A program made the translations under genes and the position numbers. From assembly GCF_050402865.1 (NCBI RefSeq), contig NZ_BAABMF010000008.1, positions 1 to 64,000 of the forward strand: a stretch of 64,000 nucleotides of DNA, given 5' to 3'. Below the pieces are notes generated by a model, which had not been told where the DNA came from, made no database searches, and saw nothing but the letters and a program-made list of their open reading frames with translations. Below, piece by piece: positions 33,606 through 42,317 of this stretch (position 1 is its first letter; every line of letters starts with the position of its first letter). This DNA is from Clostridium_AF sediminicola. Lineage in GTDB: Bacteria; Bacillota; Clostridia; Clostridiales; Clostridiaceae.

Positions 33606-34316
33606 TTAAATTTTTATTACCTTCGTAACTCCATTAATCTCACTAAGTTCTTGTATAATAGAAGATGTTCTTACATGCCTTGGAATTAGTATTGTGTAGA
33701 AAGTAGTTCTACTCTGTTGTACTATTTCCTCTTCGTCCTCTTCTTCCTCAATGTCAAATTCTATATTTTTAATTTTAACTCCATTTGATTCAAAACATTC
33801 CTGCATAGCTCTGATAAATTCTTTACCAAAGTACTCTATTTGAAGTCTAACCATTTTTCGCTTATCAATTAACCTTGCTTCAACTTTTTTTAGAGATACT
33901 AAAGCAATGAACACTGCTACAGTTGATACAATACTTAAAAAATAATAGCCAAGTCCTACAGCTAATCCTATGCACGCTACTGTCCATAAACTTGCTGCAG
34001 TTGTTAAACCTTTTACTGATCCTTTATCTCTAATTATTGTACCAGCACCCAAAAAACCAACACCTGTTACTACTTGAGCCCCTAATCTGCCAATATCAGC
34101 CTTAAGGGCTCCTGCTAATTGAGGATTTTCGGCTATTTGTCTTATTATAACTTTCATATCATAAATCTGAATCATAGAAACTACTGTAGCGCCAACACAT
34201 ACTAAAATATGTGTCCTAAAACCAGCAGGTCTATTTTTATATTCTCTTTCATAACCTACTATACCACCTATTAATATTGCCAGTGCTAGTCTAACTATAA
34301 CTTCATAATATGACAT
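33606..34316 (-). CDS. MgtC/SapB family membrane protein
   Basis: 236 residues. The first ~140 hold four or five helices with GYEREYKNRPAGFRTHILVCVGATVVSMI and GAQVVTGVGFLGAGTIIRDKG-type segments, the MgtC/SapB core. The soluble C-terminus has an acidic stretch (EEEEDEEEIV) and an ACT-like end. MgtC proteins act in Mg2+ homeostasis and modulate ATP synthase or phosphate uptake. GGAGG precedes the ATG. It follows the ABC ATPase gene by 22 bases and is probably the last gene of that operon. Confidence 0.9.
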   Translation of the reverse strand: MSYYEVIVRLALAILIGGIVGYEREYKNRPAGFRTHILVCVGATVVSMIQIYDMKVIIRQIAENPQLAGALKADIGRLGAQVVTGVGFLGAGTIIRDKGSVKGLTTAASLWTVACIGLAVGLGYYFLSIVSTVAVFIALVSLKKVEARLIDKRKMVRLQIEYFGKEFIRAMQECFESNGVKIKNIEFDIEEEEDEEEIVQQSRTTFYTILIPRHVRTSSIIQELSEINGVTKVIKI

Positions 34317-34338
34317 CTATTCCTCCTAATGATTAATA

Positions 34339-35403
34339 TTACTTTAAAATATGCAATGCCTTTTCATCAAATCCTATCCACATAAGTTCATCAACTTCAT
34401 ATACTCTTTTTCCAAATGGGTTTGTTTGATTAATCTGAATGTTTTGGCCATTTTTTTCAACTTCATACTCATGATTCTCGCCCATGAACCTACTTTTAGT
34501 AACTTTAGTTTTAAAATCTTCTTTTCCTATTATAATACTTTCTGGACGAATAACCATTGCAACTTCATTTCCTATAGTATAGTCATTATCTGAGTTAACA
34601 GAGTAAATAACGTCTTCAATAGCGATTTTATACTCCTTCTCATTTCTTTCTTTTACTATACCTTTTACAATATTTGCTTTACCAATAAATCCCGCTACAA
34701 ATTCATTTGCTGGCTTTTGATAAATTTCTCTTGGACTACCTACTTGTTGAATAACACCATCTTTCATTATTACAACCTTATCTGAAAGTCCCATTGCCTC
34801 AGCTTGATCATGTGTTACATATAAAGATGTTATACCAACTTCTTGTTGAATTTTTCTAATTTCATCTCTCATGTGTATTCTAAGTTTAGCATCTAAGTTA
34901 GAAAGTGGTTCATCAAATAAAAGAACTCCTGGTTCCATTACAAGTGCTCTTGCAAGTGATACTCTTTGCTGCTGACCACCTGACATTTGAGAAGGTACAC
35001 GATCCGCAAAATCTTCCATCTTCATTAATTTCAATATCTTTTGCACACGTCTATCCACTTCTGATTTTTGCAATTTCTGAAGTTTTAATCCATAAGCAAT
35101 ATTATCATACACATTCATATGTGGAAATAGTGCATAGTTTTGAAATACTAATGCTGTGTCTCTTTTATCTGGAGTTAAGTCTGCTACATTTTCATCTCCG
35201 ATAAAAATTTTACCCATGGTTAAAGTTTCAAAACCTGCTACCATTCTAAGAATTGTTGTCTTTCCGCAACCAGATGGTCCAAGTAATGTAACAAATTCGC
35301 CAGGTTCAATTTCCAAATTTACATTATCTACTGCAATTACCTGCGTATTTTTATTAGTAATAAATATCTTTGTCATATTTTTAATTGAAATACCTTTTTT
35401 CAT
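34339..35403 (-). CDS. ABC transporter ATP-binding protein, FbpC/AfuC-like
   Basis: About 354 residues: importer ATPase with Walker A LLGPSGCGKTTILRM, Q-loop VFQNYALFPHM, signature MSGGQQQRVSLARA, Walker B VLLFDEPLSNLD and H-loop VTHDQAEAM, plus a C-terminal TOBE/regulatory domain (~240-354). This fits the CUT1/Fbp/phosphonate-type group. The ATG at 35403 follows AGGAGG; an upstream ATG at 35427 lies inside the permease gene. It works with the adjacent permease and binding protein. Confidence 0.93.
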   Translation of the reverse strand: MKKGISIKNMTKIFITNKNTQVIAVDNVNLEIEPGEFVTLLGPSGCGKTTILRMVAGFETLTMGKIFIGDENVADLTPDKRDTALVFQNYALFPHMNVYDNIAYGLKLQKLQKSEVDRRVQKILKLMKMEDFADRVPSQMSGGQQQRVSLARALVMEPGVLLFDEPLSNLDAKLRIHMRDEIRKIQQEVGITSLYVTHDQAEAMGLSDKVVIMKDGVIQQVGSPREIYQKPANEFVAGFIGKANIVKGIVKERNEKEYKIAIEDVIYSVNSDNDYTIGNEVAMVIRPESIIIGKEDFKTKVTKSRFMGENHEYEVEKNGQNIQINQTNPFGKRVYEVDELMWIGFDEKALHILK

Positions 35404-35413
35404 GTTTTCCCTC

Positions 35414-37102
35414 CTAAAAATCAACACCTTTTGTGTCTACACCCATTTTAGAAATTATGAACTTCATTAGGGCAATCATAGATCCTACAATAATAATTAA
35501 CATTGTTGAATACACACTGGCAACACCAATTTTACCTTGATCAATCTGACTCATAATAGTTACAGTCAATAAACTATGTCTTGCCGAAACAAGGAAGATA
35601 ATTGTACTTACCAAAGTCATACTTCTGGCAAAAGCATATACCAATCCACTAAAGAAAGCTGGTTTTATCATTGGAAGTGTAACTGATGTAAATACTTTTT
35701 TACTTGATGCACCCAAAACATTTGCTGCTTCTTCAATAGACGGATCTATTTGTTGCAATGAGGCCATACCTGAACGAATACCTACTGGCATAGATCTCAT
35801 AATAAATGCAATAATTAATATAATTGATGTACCTGTTAGTACTAGTGGTGGTTTATTGTATGTGATAACATATCCTAAACCAACTACTGTACCTGGAATA
35901 GCAATTGACAACATTGTTGTAAAGTCTATATAATTTCTACCAAAGAATTTTTTTCTAACAACCAAGAATGCAATAATCATAGATAATACTCCAGTGATTG
36001 GTGTTGCAACAAGCGCTAACATTGTTGTATCAATTATAGGCTTGATTCCTAAATTCAAAACATACTTAAAATGATCTAGTGTTAATGAGTAGTTTACACC
36101 CCATAATTTAACGAAAGAACCTATTGGAACCAAAATATACATCATTCCAACAAAAATACTTATTAATATTATTACAAAATAAAGTGGTCTAATAATCTTA
36201 GGATCGTCAATTAGCTCTCTTTGTCTTGACACTTTTCCCGTTACTGTAACATAGGACTTTTTACCAATATAAAGCTTTTGAATTAAAAATGCTGATATTG
36301 ATATTAATAAAAGCATGATTGCAAGTGCTGTTGCCCCACTCATGTCAAGGCTACCAATTCCCTGCATATAAATTTGAACTGCCATTGTTGTAAAGTTACC
36401 GCCAATAACCATTGGATTACCGAAATCAGCAACTGATTGAATAAACACTAATAGTGCTGCGTTTGCAATACCAGGTACCATTAATGGTAATGTAACTGTT
36501 CTAAATACTTGCCATCTGGATGCTCCAAGGTCTCTTGATGCTTCTTCTACAGAAGGATCAATTTGATGCAACAAACCAACTAGCATTAAATAGGCTACTG
36601 GAAAGAAAGTTAGTACTTGTACCAAAACAAGCCCCTTGAAACCATAGATTTCTGCGTTTTGCATTCCTAACAACCCTTTTGTTATAAGACCAACTCTTCC
36701 AAACAATAATATAGCTGATAATCCTATAACAAAAGGTGGGGATATAATAGGTAAAATTGCTATTGCATTTAGAATACGCTTATTGGGCAATTTAACATAT
36801 GCTGCTCCATAAGCAAATATAAATCCAATTACTGTTGATATTAAACTTACTGTAATACCTAATTTTAATGTATTCCATATAATGTCAATATTATATGAAA
36901 GTTTAAATATTTGAGAATAATGATGGGTTGAGAATTTATCATTATAAATGAAACTCTCCTTTAATATATTTGCCAATGGAAAAACAATGAACATTGTAAC
37001 AACTGAAAGTACTGCAATAATTGTTGCGAAAAGCATTGGATCATTTGTGATTTTCTTCATATTGGCAAGCTCAGATTTTATTTTCAATAATTTAGTTTCC
37101 AT
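35414..37102 (-). CDS. ABC transporter permease, FbpB/AfuB-like (two fused domains)
   Basis: 562 residues with twelve hydrophobic segments, two MetI-like permease domains in one chain. Each carries an EAA loop: VEEASRDLGASRWQVFRTVTLPLMVPG and IEEAANVLGASSKKVFTSVTLPMIKPA, the contact points for the ATPase. Single-chain double permeases are typical of ferric, AfuB sugar-phosphate and aminoethylphosphonate systems. AGGAGG precedes the ATG. It lies 76 bases after the binding-protein gene, across a hairpin. Confidence 0.94.
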   Translation of the reverse strand: METKLLKIKSELANMKKITNDPMLFATIIAVLSVVTMFIVFPLANILKESFIYNDKFSTHHYSQIFKLSYNIDIIWNTLKLGITVSLISTVIGFIFAYGAAYVKLPNKRILNAIAILPIISPPFVIGLSAILLFGRVGLITKGLLGMQNAEIYGFKGLVLVQVLTFFPVAYLMLVGLLHQIDPSVEEASRDLGASRWQVFRTVTLPLMVPGIANAALLVFIQSVADFGNPMVIGGNFTTMAVQIYMQGIGSLDMSGATALAIMLLLISISAFLIQKLYIGKKSYVTVTGKVSRQRELIDDPKIIRPLYFVIILISIFVGMMYILVPIGSFVKLWGVNYSLTLDHFKYVLNLGIKPIIDTTMLALVATPITGVLSMIIAFLVVRKKFFGRNYIDFTTMLSIAIPGTVVGLGYVITYNKPPLVLTGTSIILIIAFIMRSMPVGIRSGMASLQQIDPSIEEAANVLGASSKKVFTSVTLPMIKPAFFSGLVYAFARSMTLVSTIIFLVSARHSLLTVTIMSQIDQGKIGVASVYSTMLIIIVGSMIALMKFIISKMGVDTKGVDF

Positions 37103-37142
37103 TTTTACCTCCTTGCATAGAATGAAAGTTGCATTTTTTAGA

Positions 37143-37168
37143 AAAAGTGCCCTTTGAAGGACACTTTT
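37143..37168 (-). terminator. Intercistronic hairpin between binding-protein and permease genes
   Basis: AAAAGTGCCC and GGACACTTTT (one mismatch) with a six-base loop; on the minus strand TTTTTC follows. It probably ends part of the transcripts, or protects the upstream mRNA, so that the binding protein is made in excess. Confidence 0.65.
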
Positions 37169-37178
37169 ATTTGTTTTT

Positions 37179-38231
37179 CTATTCTGTTGGAGGAGTTGTT
37201 TTTGTTAATTCCATGAATTTTTCTAGGAATTTATTTCTATTGTCTCCAGCCCATTCAAAATCATAATCAATTAATTTAGTATCTTTCAATTTGATAGCTT
37301 CCTCTGGTGGAATTGCTTCAGGATTAGTTAAGAATTGGAATGATCCAACTGTTTTTCCTAATTCCTGTGCTTCTTTTGTCAAACACCAGTCAACAAACAT
37401 TTTTGCTGCTTCTTGGTCTGGTCCACCTTTAATAATAGCTACTGCACCAATTTCATACCCAGTGCCTTCTTTAGGTGCTGTAATTATTAAATCTTTGTAG
37501 CCTTCTTGTTGATATTTAATAGCATCATGAAGGAATCCTAATGCAATAGGTGCTTCTCCCATACCTACCATTCTACCAGGTGCACTACCTGATTTTGTAT
37601 ATTGTCTTACTTGCTCATTAAATTTTTGTAAGTATTTAAAACCTTCTTCTTCGCCTTTCAATTGCAAAATAGTTGCAAGAAAAGTATAGGCTGTAGATGA
37701 TGAACCTGGATGTGCTACAACTATATTACCTTTAAATTCTGGCTTCAATAAGTCATCCCAAGTCTGTGGTAATTCAAGTCCATTCTCTTCTAACCATTTT
37801 TTATTTCCTTCTATTCCAAGGTATCCAGAATATATTCCTGTCCAAGCTCCCTCTGAATCTTTGAATGTATCTGGTATTTTATCTGCTTCTGGTGATTTAT
37901 ATTTTTCTAAAAGACCTTCATTGTTAGCTGCAATAAATGTATCCACTCCACCGCCATACCAAACTGATGCTGATGGATTATCTTTTTCAGCTTTTGCTCT
38001 TGCAAAAATTTCTCCACCGCTCATTCTTACCATTTCAGTTTTTACACCTGTTGCCTTTTCAAATTCTTTCATAGTCAACATAGCATGGTCTTCCATCAAT
38101 CCAGCATATACTGTTAATTTCAAATCTTTCTTCTTTTCTGTTCCCTCTGCTGCGTTTTTGCTGCCGCAACCTGTTAAAATTGTAGTAAAAGAAACTAAGA
38201 GAATCATTAAAATTGATACTGCTTTTTTCAT
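37179..38231 (-). CDS. ABC transporter substrate-binding lipoprotein (AfuA/FutA-like)
   Basis: About 350 residues with a lipoprotein signal (MKKAVSILMILLVSFTTIL, lipobox LTGC). The two-lobed binding fold follows (LTVYAGLMEDHAMLTMKEFEKATG, VWYGGGVDTFIAA, GYLGIEGNKKWLEENG, TWDDLLKPEFKGNIV). The tandem tyrosines that bind Fe3+ in FbpA are not visible, and the family includes AfuA, which binds sugar phosphates, so an anionic organic ligand is as likely as iron. The ATG at 38231 follows AAGGGGG. A palindromic stem precedes it. Confidence 0.9.
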   Translation of the reverse strand: MKKAVSILMILLVSFTTILTGCGSKNAAEGTEKKKDLKLTVYAGLMEDHAMLTMKEFEKATGVKTEMVRMSGGEIFARAKAEKDNPSASVWYGGGVDTFIAANNEGLLEKYKSPEADKIPDTFKDSEGAWTGIYSGYLGIEGNKKWLEENGLELPQTWDDLLKPEFKGNIVVAHPGSSSTAYTFLATILQLKGEEEGFKYLQKFNEQVRQYTKSGSAPGRMVGMGEAPIALGFLHDAIKYQQEGYKDLIITAPKEGTGYEIGAVAIIKGGPDQEAAKMFVDWCLTKEAQELGKTVGSFQFLTNPEAIPPEEAIKLKDTKLIDYDFEWAGDNRNKFLEKFMELTKTTPPTE

Positions 38232-38250
38232 AGATTTTACCCCCTTATTG

Positions 38251-38281
38251 ATTAACACTTATTGTATTCCCAAGTGTTAAT
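38251..38281 (-). promoter_or_regulatory. Palindromic stem in the leader of the binding-protein gene
   Basis: ATTAACACTT (38251-38260) and AAGTGTTAAT (38272-38281) form a perfect 10-bp inverted repeat between a TATAAT (minus strand, about 38290-38295) and the ribosome binding site. It could be a repressor operator near the start of transcription or a leader stem-loop. Confidence 0.5.
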
Positions 38282-38357
38282 TAAATTATACTTGAAATCG
38301 TTATCTATGTATTTACCAAAGTCTTTCCGTGGTAAACGGCAATTAGTAATTAAATAA

Positions 38358-38390
38358 AAAAATCTACAGGAAATCTTCCCATAGATTTTT
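38358..38390 (-). terminator. Terminator of the PTS operon
   Basis: AAAAATCTA and TAGATTTTT with inner GG/CC pairing, overlapping the end of the IIC gene; on the minus strand TTTTTTTATTT follows. Confidence 0.8.
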
Positions 38391-39645
38391 ACATGAATAT
38401 GGATAATATTTTTTTAATAATTAATGCAACTATGGTAAAGTCAAACTCACCCATGGCAACTTTATAAAAACCTAGACTATTCATTTCTGGTTGAAGAGCT
38501 AGTGGTAACATGCCAATAGCTACACCAAACAACACTGCTGACACTATTGCACCTTTCTTACCACCTTTAACACTGCCATAAAGTCCTGCTGCAGACCCAC
38601 TGAAAAAACAAATAGTAGAAGATGGAATAACCACATATAAACTAAATCTACCCATAATAAACATTGAAAGTATTCCACCTAGCATACATCCTACAAAACC
38701 CAATATAATCATATTTTGTTTGTAAGGAAAGAGTACTGAACAATCTAAAGCAGGTATAGCATCTGGAACAAGTTTATCTGCAATACCTCTAAAAGCTGAA
38801 ATTATCTCACTAATCATCATCCTAACACCTGTTAAAATTATATATACTCCTGTTGCAAAATAAAGCCCCTGTTTTATGGCAAATATTAAATAATTTGTAT
38901 TTGTTACATCTTCAACATAGGATTTCCCAGCAATTAGCGATGCAATTGTAAATAAGATAACCATACTAATTGCCGTAGCTAACATGTTGTCTACAATCAA
39001 AGGATGTCCAGACTTCTTTTCATTTTGTTCTGCATCCTTTTTATTAAACAAATAGCCAACTTTGGCACATAAATAAAAACCTAAACTACTAAAATGTCCA
39101 ACTGCAACATTTTCTTTACCTGTTATCTGTTTAGTATATGGTTGAATAAGTGCCGGAAAAACACTCATCATAACTCCTAAAAGTGCTCCTCCAAATAAAA
39201 CGATTACAATATCAGGCAAATCAAAATAACTTAAGATAATAGTTAGTACACAACTCATATATAATATTTGATGTCCCGTCAAAAAAATATACTTAAACTT
39301 AGTTTTCTTTGCCATTACTAAGTTTACTATTAACCCAAACACCATTAAACTATAAATTATATATCCAAATTTAATTTCCGAATATGCTACCAGTCGCTCA
39401 TTGTTTACTACAATACCAAGTAATTTAAAACTTCTCTGAAAAAGATATGTGAAACTTACTAATGCTTCTCCAACGACACTACCACCTATGGACATCAAAA
39501 TAATAGCAATAGATGATTTAAAAACTGCACTTACTGTTTTTTCAAATCCTTTTCTCTGAAAAATACATCCTAATGCCACATAAATACCAACAAGTATGAA
39601 AGTATCTTTAAATAAGGAACCAGATAAATCTTTCAACAATTCCAT
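38389..39645 (-). CDS. PTS ascorbate-type transporter subunit IIC (UlaA/SgaT family)
   Basis: 418 residues with ten to eleven hydrophobic segments. FLTGHQILYMSCVLTIIL and FGGALLGVMMSVFPALIQPYT are family-typical. UlaA-type IIC proteins carry L-ascorbate or related sugar acids across the membrane while IIB phosphorylates them. AAGGAGCG precedes the ATG, one base after the IIB gene. The true substrate is uncertain, because no ascorbate catabolic genes follow. Confidence 0.9.
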   Translation of the reverse strand: MELLKDLSGSLFKDTFILVGIYVALGCIFQRKGFEKTVSAVFKSSIAIILMSIGGSVVGEALVSFTYLFQRSFKLLGIVVNNERLVAYSEIKFGYIIYSLMVFGLIVNLVMAKKTKFKYIFLTGHQILYMSCVLTIILSYFDLPDIVIVLFGGALLGVMMSVFPALIQPYTKQITGKENVAVGHFSSLGFYLCAKVGYLFNKKDAEQNEKKSGHPLIVDNMLATAISMVILFTIASLIAGKSYVEDVTNTNYLIFAIKQGLYFATGVYIILTGVRMMISEIISAFRGIADKLVPDAIPALDCSVLFPYKQNMIILGFVGCMLGGILSMFIMGRFSLYVVIPSSTICFFSGSAAGLYGSVKGGKKGAIVSAVLFGVAIGMLPLALQPEMNSLGFYKVAMGEFDFTIVALIIKKILSIFM

Positions 39646-39646
39646 A

Positions 39647-39913
39647 TTAACGCTCCTTTAATCCTTTGATATGTGTTCTTAATTCAGTATGGTCTAAAAT
39701 ATCTTCAAGTCCAATTATTACGCCTTCACAATTAAGCATTCCCATCAGGTAGTCAGCACCAATATAAACATCTGCTTCTGTACTTTGAGCTGTAAACAAA
39801 TCGCAATTGTCAACCTGTGCATCGAGCCCAAACTCTTTTACCAACTTTATAACTTCTAAAAGTAGATAGTGACTACTCCCCAGTCCCATTCCACAGACAA
39901 CAAGTATCTTCAC
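39647..39913 (-). CDS. PTS ascorbate-type subunit IIB
   Basis: 88 residues: a complete IIB of the lactose/ascorbate fold with phosphocysteine loop VVCGMGLGSSHYL near residue 8. It receives phosphate from IIA, here probably the C-terminal domain of the upstream regulator, and passes it to the sugar bound by IIC. The GTG start overlaps the regulator stop by four bases. Confidence 0.92.
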   Translation of the reverse strand: MKILVVCGMGLGSSHYLLLEVIKLVKEFGLDAQVDNCDLFTAQSTEADVYIGADYLMGMLNCEGVIIGLEDILDHTELRTHIKGLKER

Positions 39914-42036
39914 TCTATACCCTCCTCAAATTTTTCAATCCAAAGCTTTACTGAGTTGTAATCATTAAGTCTCAAAATTTCTTCTACAAATCTCTTTTCT
40001 TTAATAATACGTACAAATATATCTAATGCTTGTAAATGAGAAGTTGAGTCTTTGTTTGCCATAACAAACAATAGTCTTACAGGGTCATTTTTAGGGTGCC
40101 CGAACTCTACCCCCTTATTTAAAATAACAATACTCAAACCTAATCGATTTACACCATTTTCTGGTTTAGCATGAGGTATTGCTACCCCAGGTTTTATAAC
40201 AACATAAGCTTTTAGCTTTTTAATATTTTCAATCACTGCTTCTTCATAAGATTTTTCAATGTATCCTTGTTCAATAAGAGGTTTAGTACCAAGCTTCACT
40301 GCTTCTTCCCAAGTATCAACACCCTCATTAAATATAACTCTATCCTTAGATATTAATTGACTTAATTTAAACTCATTTGACTTTTTAGTTAAGCCAACTA
40401 CTTCTTCTAACTCTCTCGTTAATAATTTTTCTGAATGTATAGTACAGTATTTCTCTATTACTTCTATTATTTTCTTCATTGAAACAGTCTCTTTTTTATC
40501 ACCCATAGAAATTTTTTCAGATAAATATTTCTTCAATTCTGTTACATCACGAATATGAAGTAGCGGATTAACAACTACCACCGGAACTTTTTCATGATGC
40601 ATTTCAATAGTACTAACTATAATATCAGCTTTGATAATTTTTAGCTTCAAGTAATCAGAATAACTACAACAATCCATTATCTCTATGTTCTGAAACTCTT
40701 CCTTTAGTCTTGTTTCTAAAATCCTAACTGTTGACATACCAGCATTACACACAAGTATTACTTTTGCTTTGTTATTATCTTTCTGCCCTTCCATGACTCC
40801 ACCAAAATATAACGCGATGAATCCAATTTCTTCATCAGGCACTATTACATGAACACGTTGAGACAAATACATACAAGCTTTGCTGGCAGCATCATAATAT
40901 TTTTTATACTTTGTCTTTATTTCCTTTAATAACTTATTAGTAATTCCAATGTCATATCTCATTCTATAGATTGCTGGTTCTAGATGAAGCATCAATCCTT
41001 GATAAAGTTTTTGTTTCTCTTGTTCTTGTAACTTAACTTGTAAATCTTTTTCTAAAACATCTATCATTCCATAAGTAATTTCCTCTATTCCTTCTATATG
41101 ACCACCTAAAAAACTGCCTTCTTCCTGCTCTAATATTTTATTAGACAGCATATGCATTGCAATATATGCAATTTCATGTTCATCCTCCGCTAATATACTC
41201 CCAATTTCCTCTAAACAGACCTTTAATATTTTATATTCTTGGGATAATTTTATTGTTTCAAGGTGAAATGTTTGAAGCCTTATAAATTTCCCTAAGTCAC
41301 AACGCTTTTTACTAAGTGAGAAAGCTAAAATCATTGTATTTATGCTACCATCAGTATACTTCCTTTTTATCCTTTGTTGCAAATTTTCCATGAACACAAA
41401 GATTTTCTTTAAATCAATACTTTCGAATAAATTTTTCCATTCAATCTGAAGAACAATTTGAAAATTCTTATCTAATCCTTTAACTCTACCTGAAGAAAAT
41501 TCCCACTTACTAATATTAAAATGCTTAATAAATAAATCCATATACATTTGTCTTCGTTGGAATTCTGTTATTTCTAAATACATTCCTATTTTTCTTTTCT
41601 TAACTAATCTAAAAGGTTTCCCCTGAAAAAAAGCATCAATATTTTTGATATCTTCTACCAATGTATTTTTACTAAAATTCATTTTATGAGCAATATACTC
41701 AATAGACACTGGTTCATCCTTTTGTAATAAAAAGAATAAAATATAATGCATTCTTTCTTCATGATTTAAAATATAATATTCATCGTCTATTTCACTAATT
41801 TCCTGCCAAATTTGTTGGAGAACTATATCTGGTAAATCAAGATATATCCCTTTAGCCTTTGTCCTGTTTAAAATGGGTAATTTTTTACTTTTTAAATGGT
41901 CATCAATTTCTTTAATATCATTTCTAATAGTTCGCTCAGAAACTAAATACTTATCTTTTAAAAAATTATTATCAATTTTTTCTGTTGACTTTAGTATGTC
42001 CTTGAATATCTCTATATGACGTTTCTTTACCAACAT
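39910..42036 (-). CDS. BglG/MtlR-type PTS-controlled regulator with fused IIA domain
   Basis: 708 residues: N-terminal helix-turn-helix domains (SERTIRNDIKEIDDHL; FSKNTLVEDIKNIDAF), two PRD domains (~190-390, with conserved histidines in EHEIAYIAMHML and HVIVPDEEIGFIALYFGG), a IIB-like domain (VILVCNAGMSTVRIL) and a C-terminal mannitol/fructose-type IIA domain with phosphohistidine in GVAIPHAKPE. This is the LicR/MtlR layout: the PTS phosphorylates it to match transporter expression to substrate. The operon has no separate IIA, so this domain may also supply phosphate to IIB. Confidence 0.94.
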   Translation of the reverse strand: MLVKKRHIEIFKDILKSTEKIDNNFLKDKYLVSERTIRNDIKEIDDHLKSKKLPILNRTKAKGIYLDLPDIVLQQIWQEISEIDDEYYILNHEERMHYILFFLLQKDEPVSIEYIAHKMNFSKNTLVEDIKNIDAFFQGKPFRLVKKRKIGMYLEITEFQRRQMYMDLFIKHFNISKWEFSSGRVKGLDKNFQIVLQIEWKNLFESIDLKKIFVFMENLQQRIKRKYTDGSINTMILAFSLSKKRCDLGKFIRLQTFHLETIKLSQEYKILKVCLEEIGSILAEDEHEIAYIAMHMLSNKILEQEEGSFLGGHIEGIEEITYGMIDVLEKDLQVKLQEQEKQKLYQGLMLHLEPAIYRMRYDIGITNKLLKEIKTKYKKYYDAASKACMYLSQRVHVIVPDEEIGFIALYFGGVMEGQKDNNKAKVILVCNAGMSTVRILETRLKEEFQNIEIMDCCSYSDYLKLKIIKADIIVSTIEMHHEKVPVVVVNPLLHIRDVTELKKYLSEKISMGDKKETVSMKKIIEVIEKYCTIHSEKLLTRELEEVVGLTKKSNEFKLSQLISKDRVIFNEGVDTWEEAVKLGTKPLIEQGYIEKSYEEAVIENIKKLKAYVVIKPGVAIPHAKPENGVNRLGLSIVILNKGVEFGHPKNDPVRLLFVMANKDSTSHLQALDIFVRIIKEKRFVEEILRLNDYNSVKLWIEKFEEGIE

Positions 42037-42188
42037 ATGGATGCACTCCTGTTTTTATATTATTAAAAAAATGCTTTTACAAATTTAACTTATTAAAACT
42101 AAATTATATGCAGCTTTTTGTCTTCTTTTTATAATTATAACAAAAATTTTGTTTGAATGTTCCTAAAATTATTTCATTTTCATTATAT

Positions 42189-42307
42189 AGTTAAACCATA
42201 AAAGTAAATTTAACTAAAATAAACCACGATATCTGCAGCAGATTGATGCATTCTGACGCTATATATCGTGGTGGAAGTTCAACTAAATTACTTTTTGTGA
42301 AATAACC
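42189..42307. repeat. Palindromic element, family 2, long copy (119 bp)
   Basis: The left end (AGTTAAACCATAAAAGTAAA) and right end (reverse complement GGTTATTTCACAAAAAGTAA) are imperfect inverted repeats, related to the arms of 18267-18317. Inner arms end in ACCACGATAT. ATTATAT flanks it on both sides (42182-42188 and 42308-42314), a possible 7-bp target duplication. It has no coding capacity and fills most of the 281-base gap. Confidence 0.7.
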
Positions 42308-42317
42308 ATTATATATT

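Noticed and set aside
37179..38231. Naming the binding protein as a ferric-binding protein
   Set aside because: Family class fits, but the tandem tyrosines that hold Fe3+ are not visible, and related AfuA proteins bind sugar phosphates.
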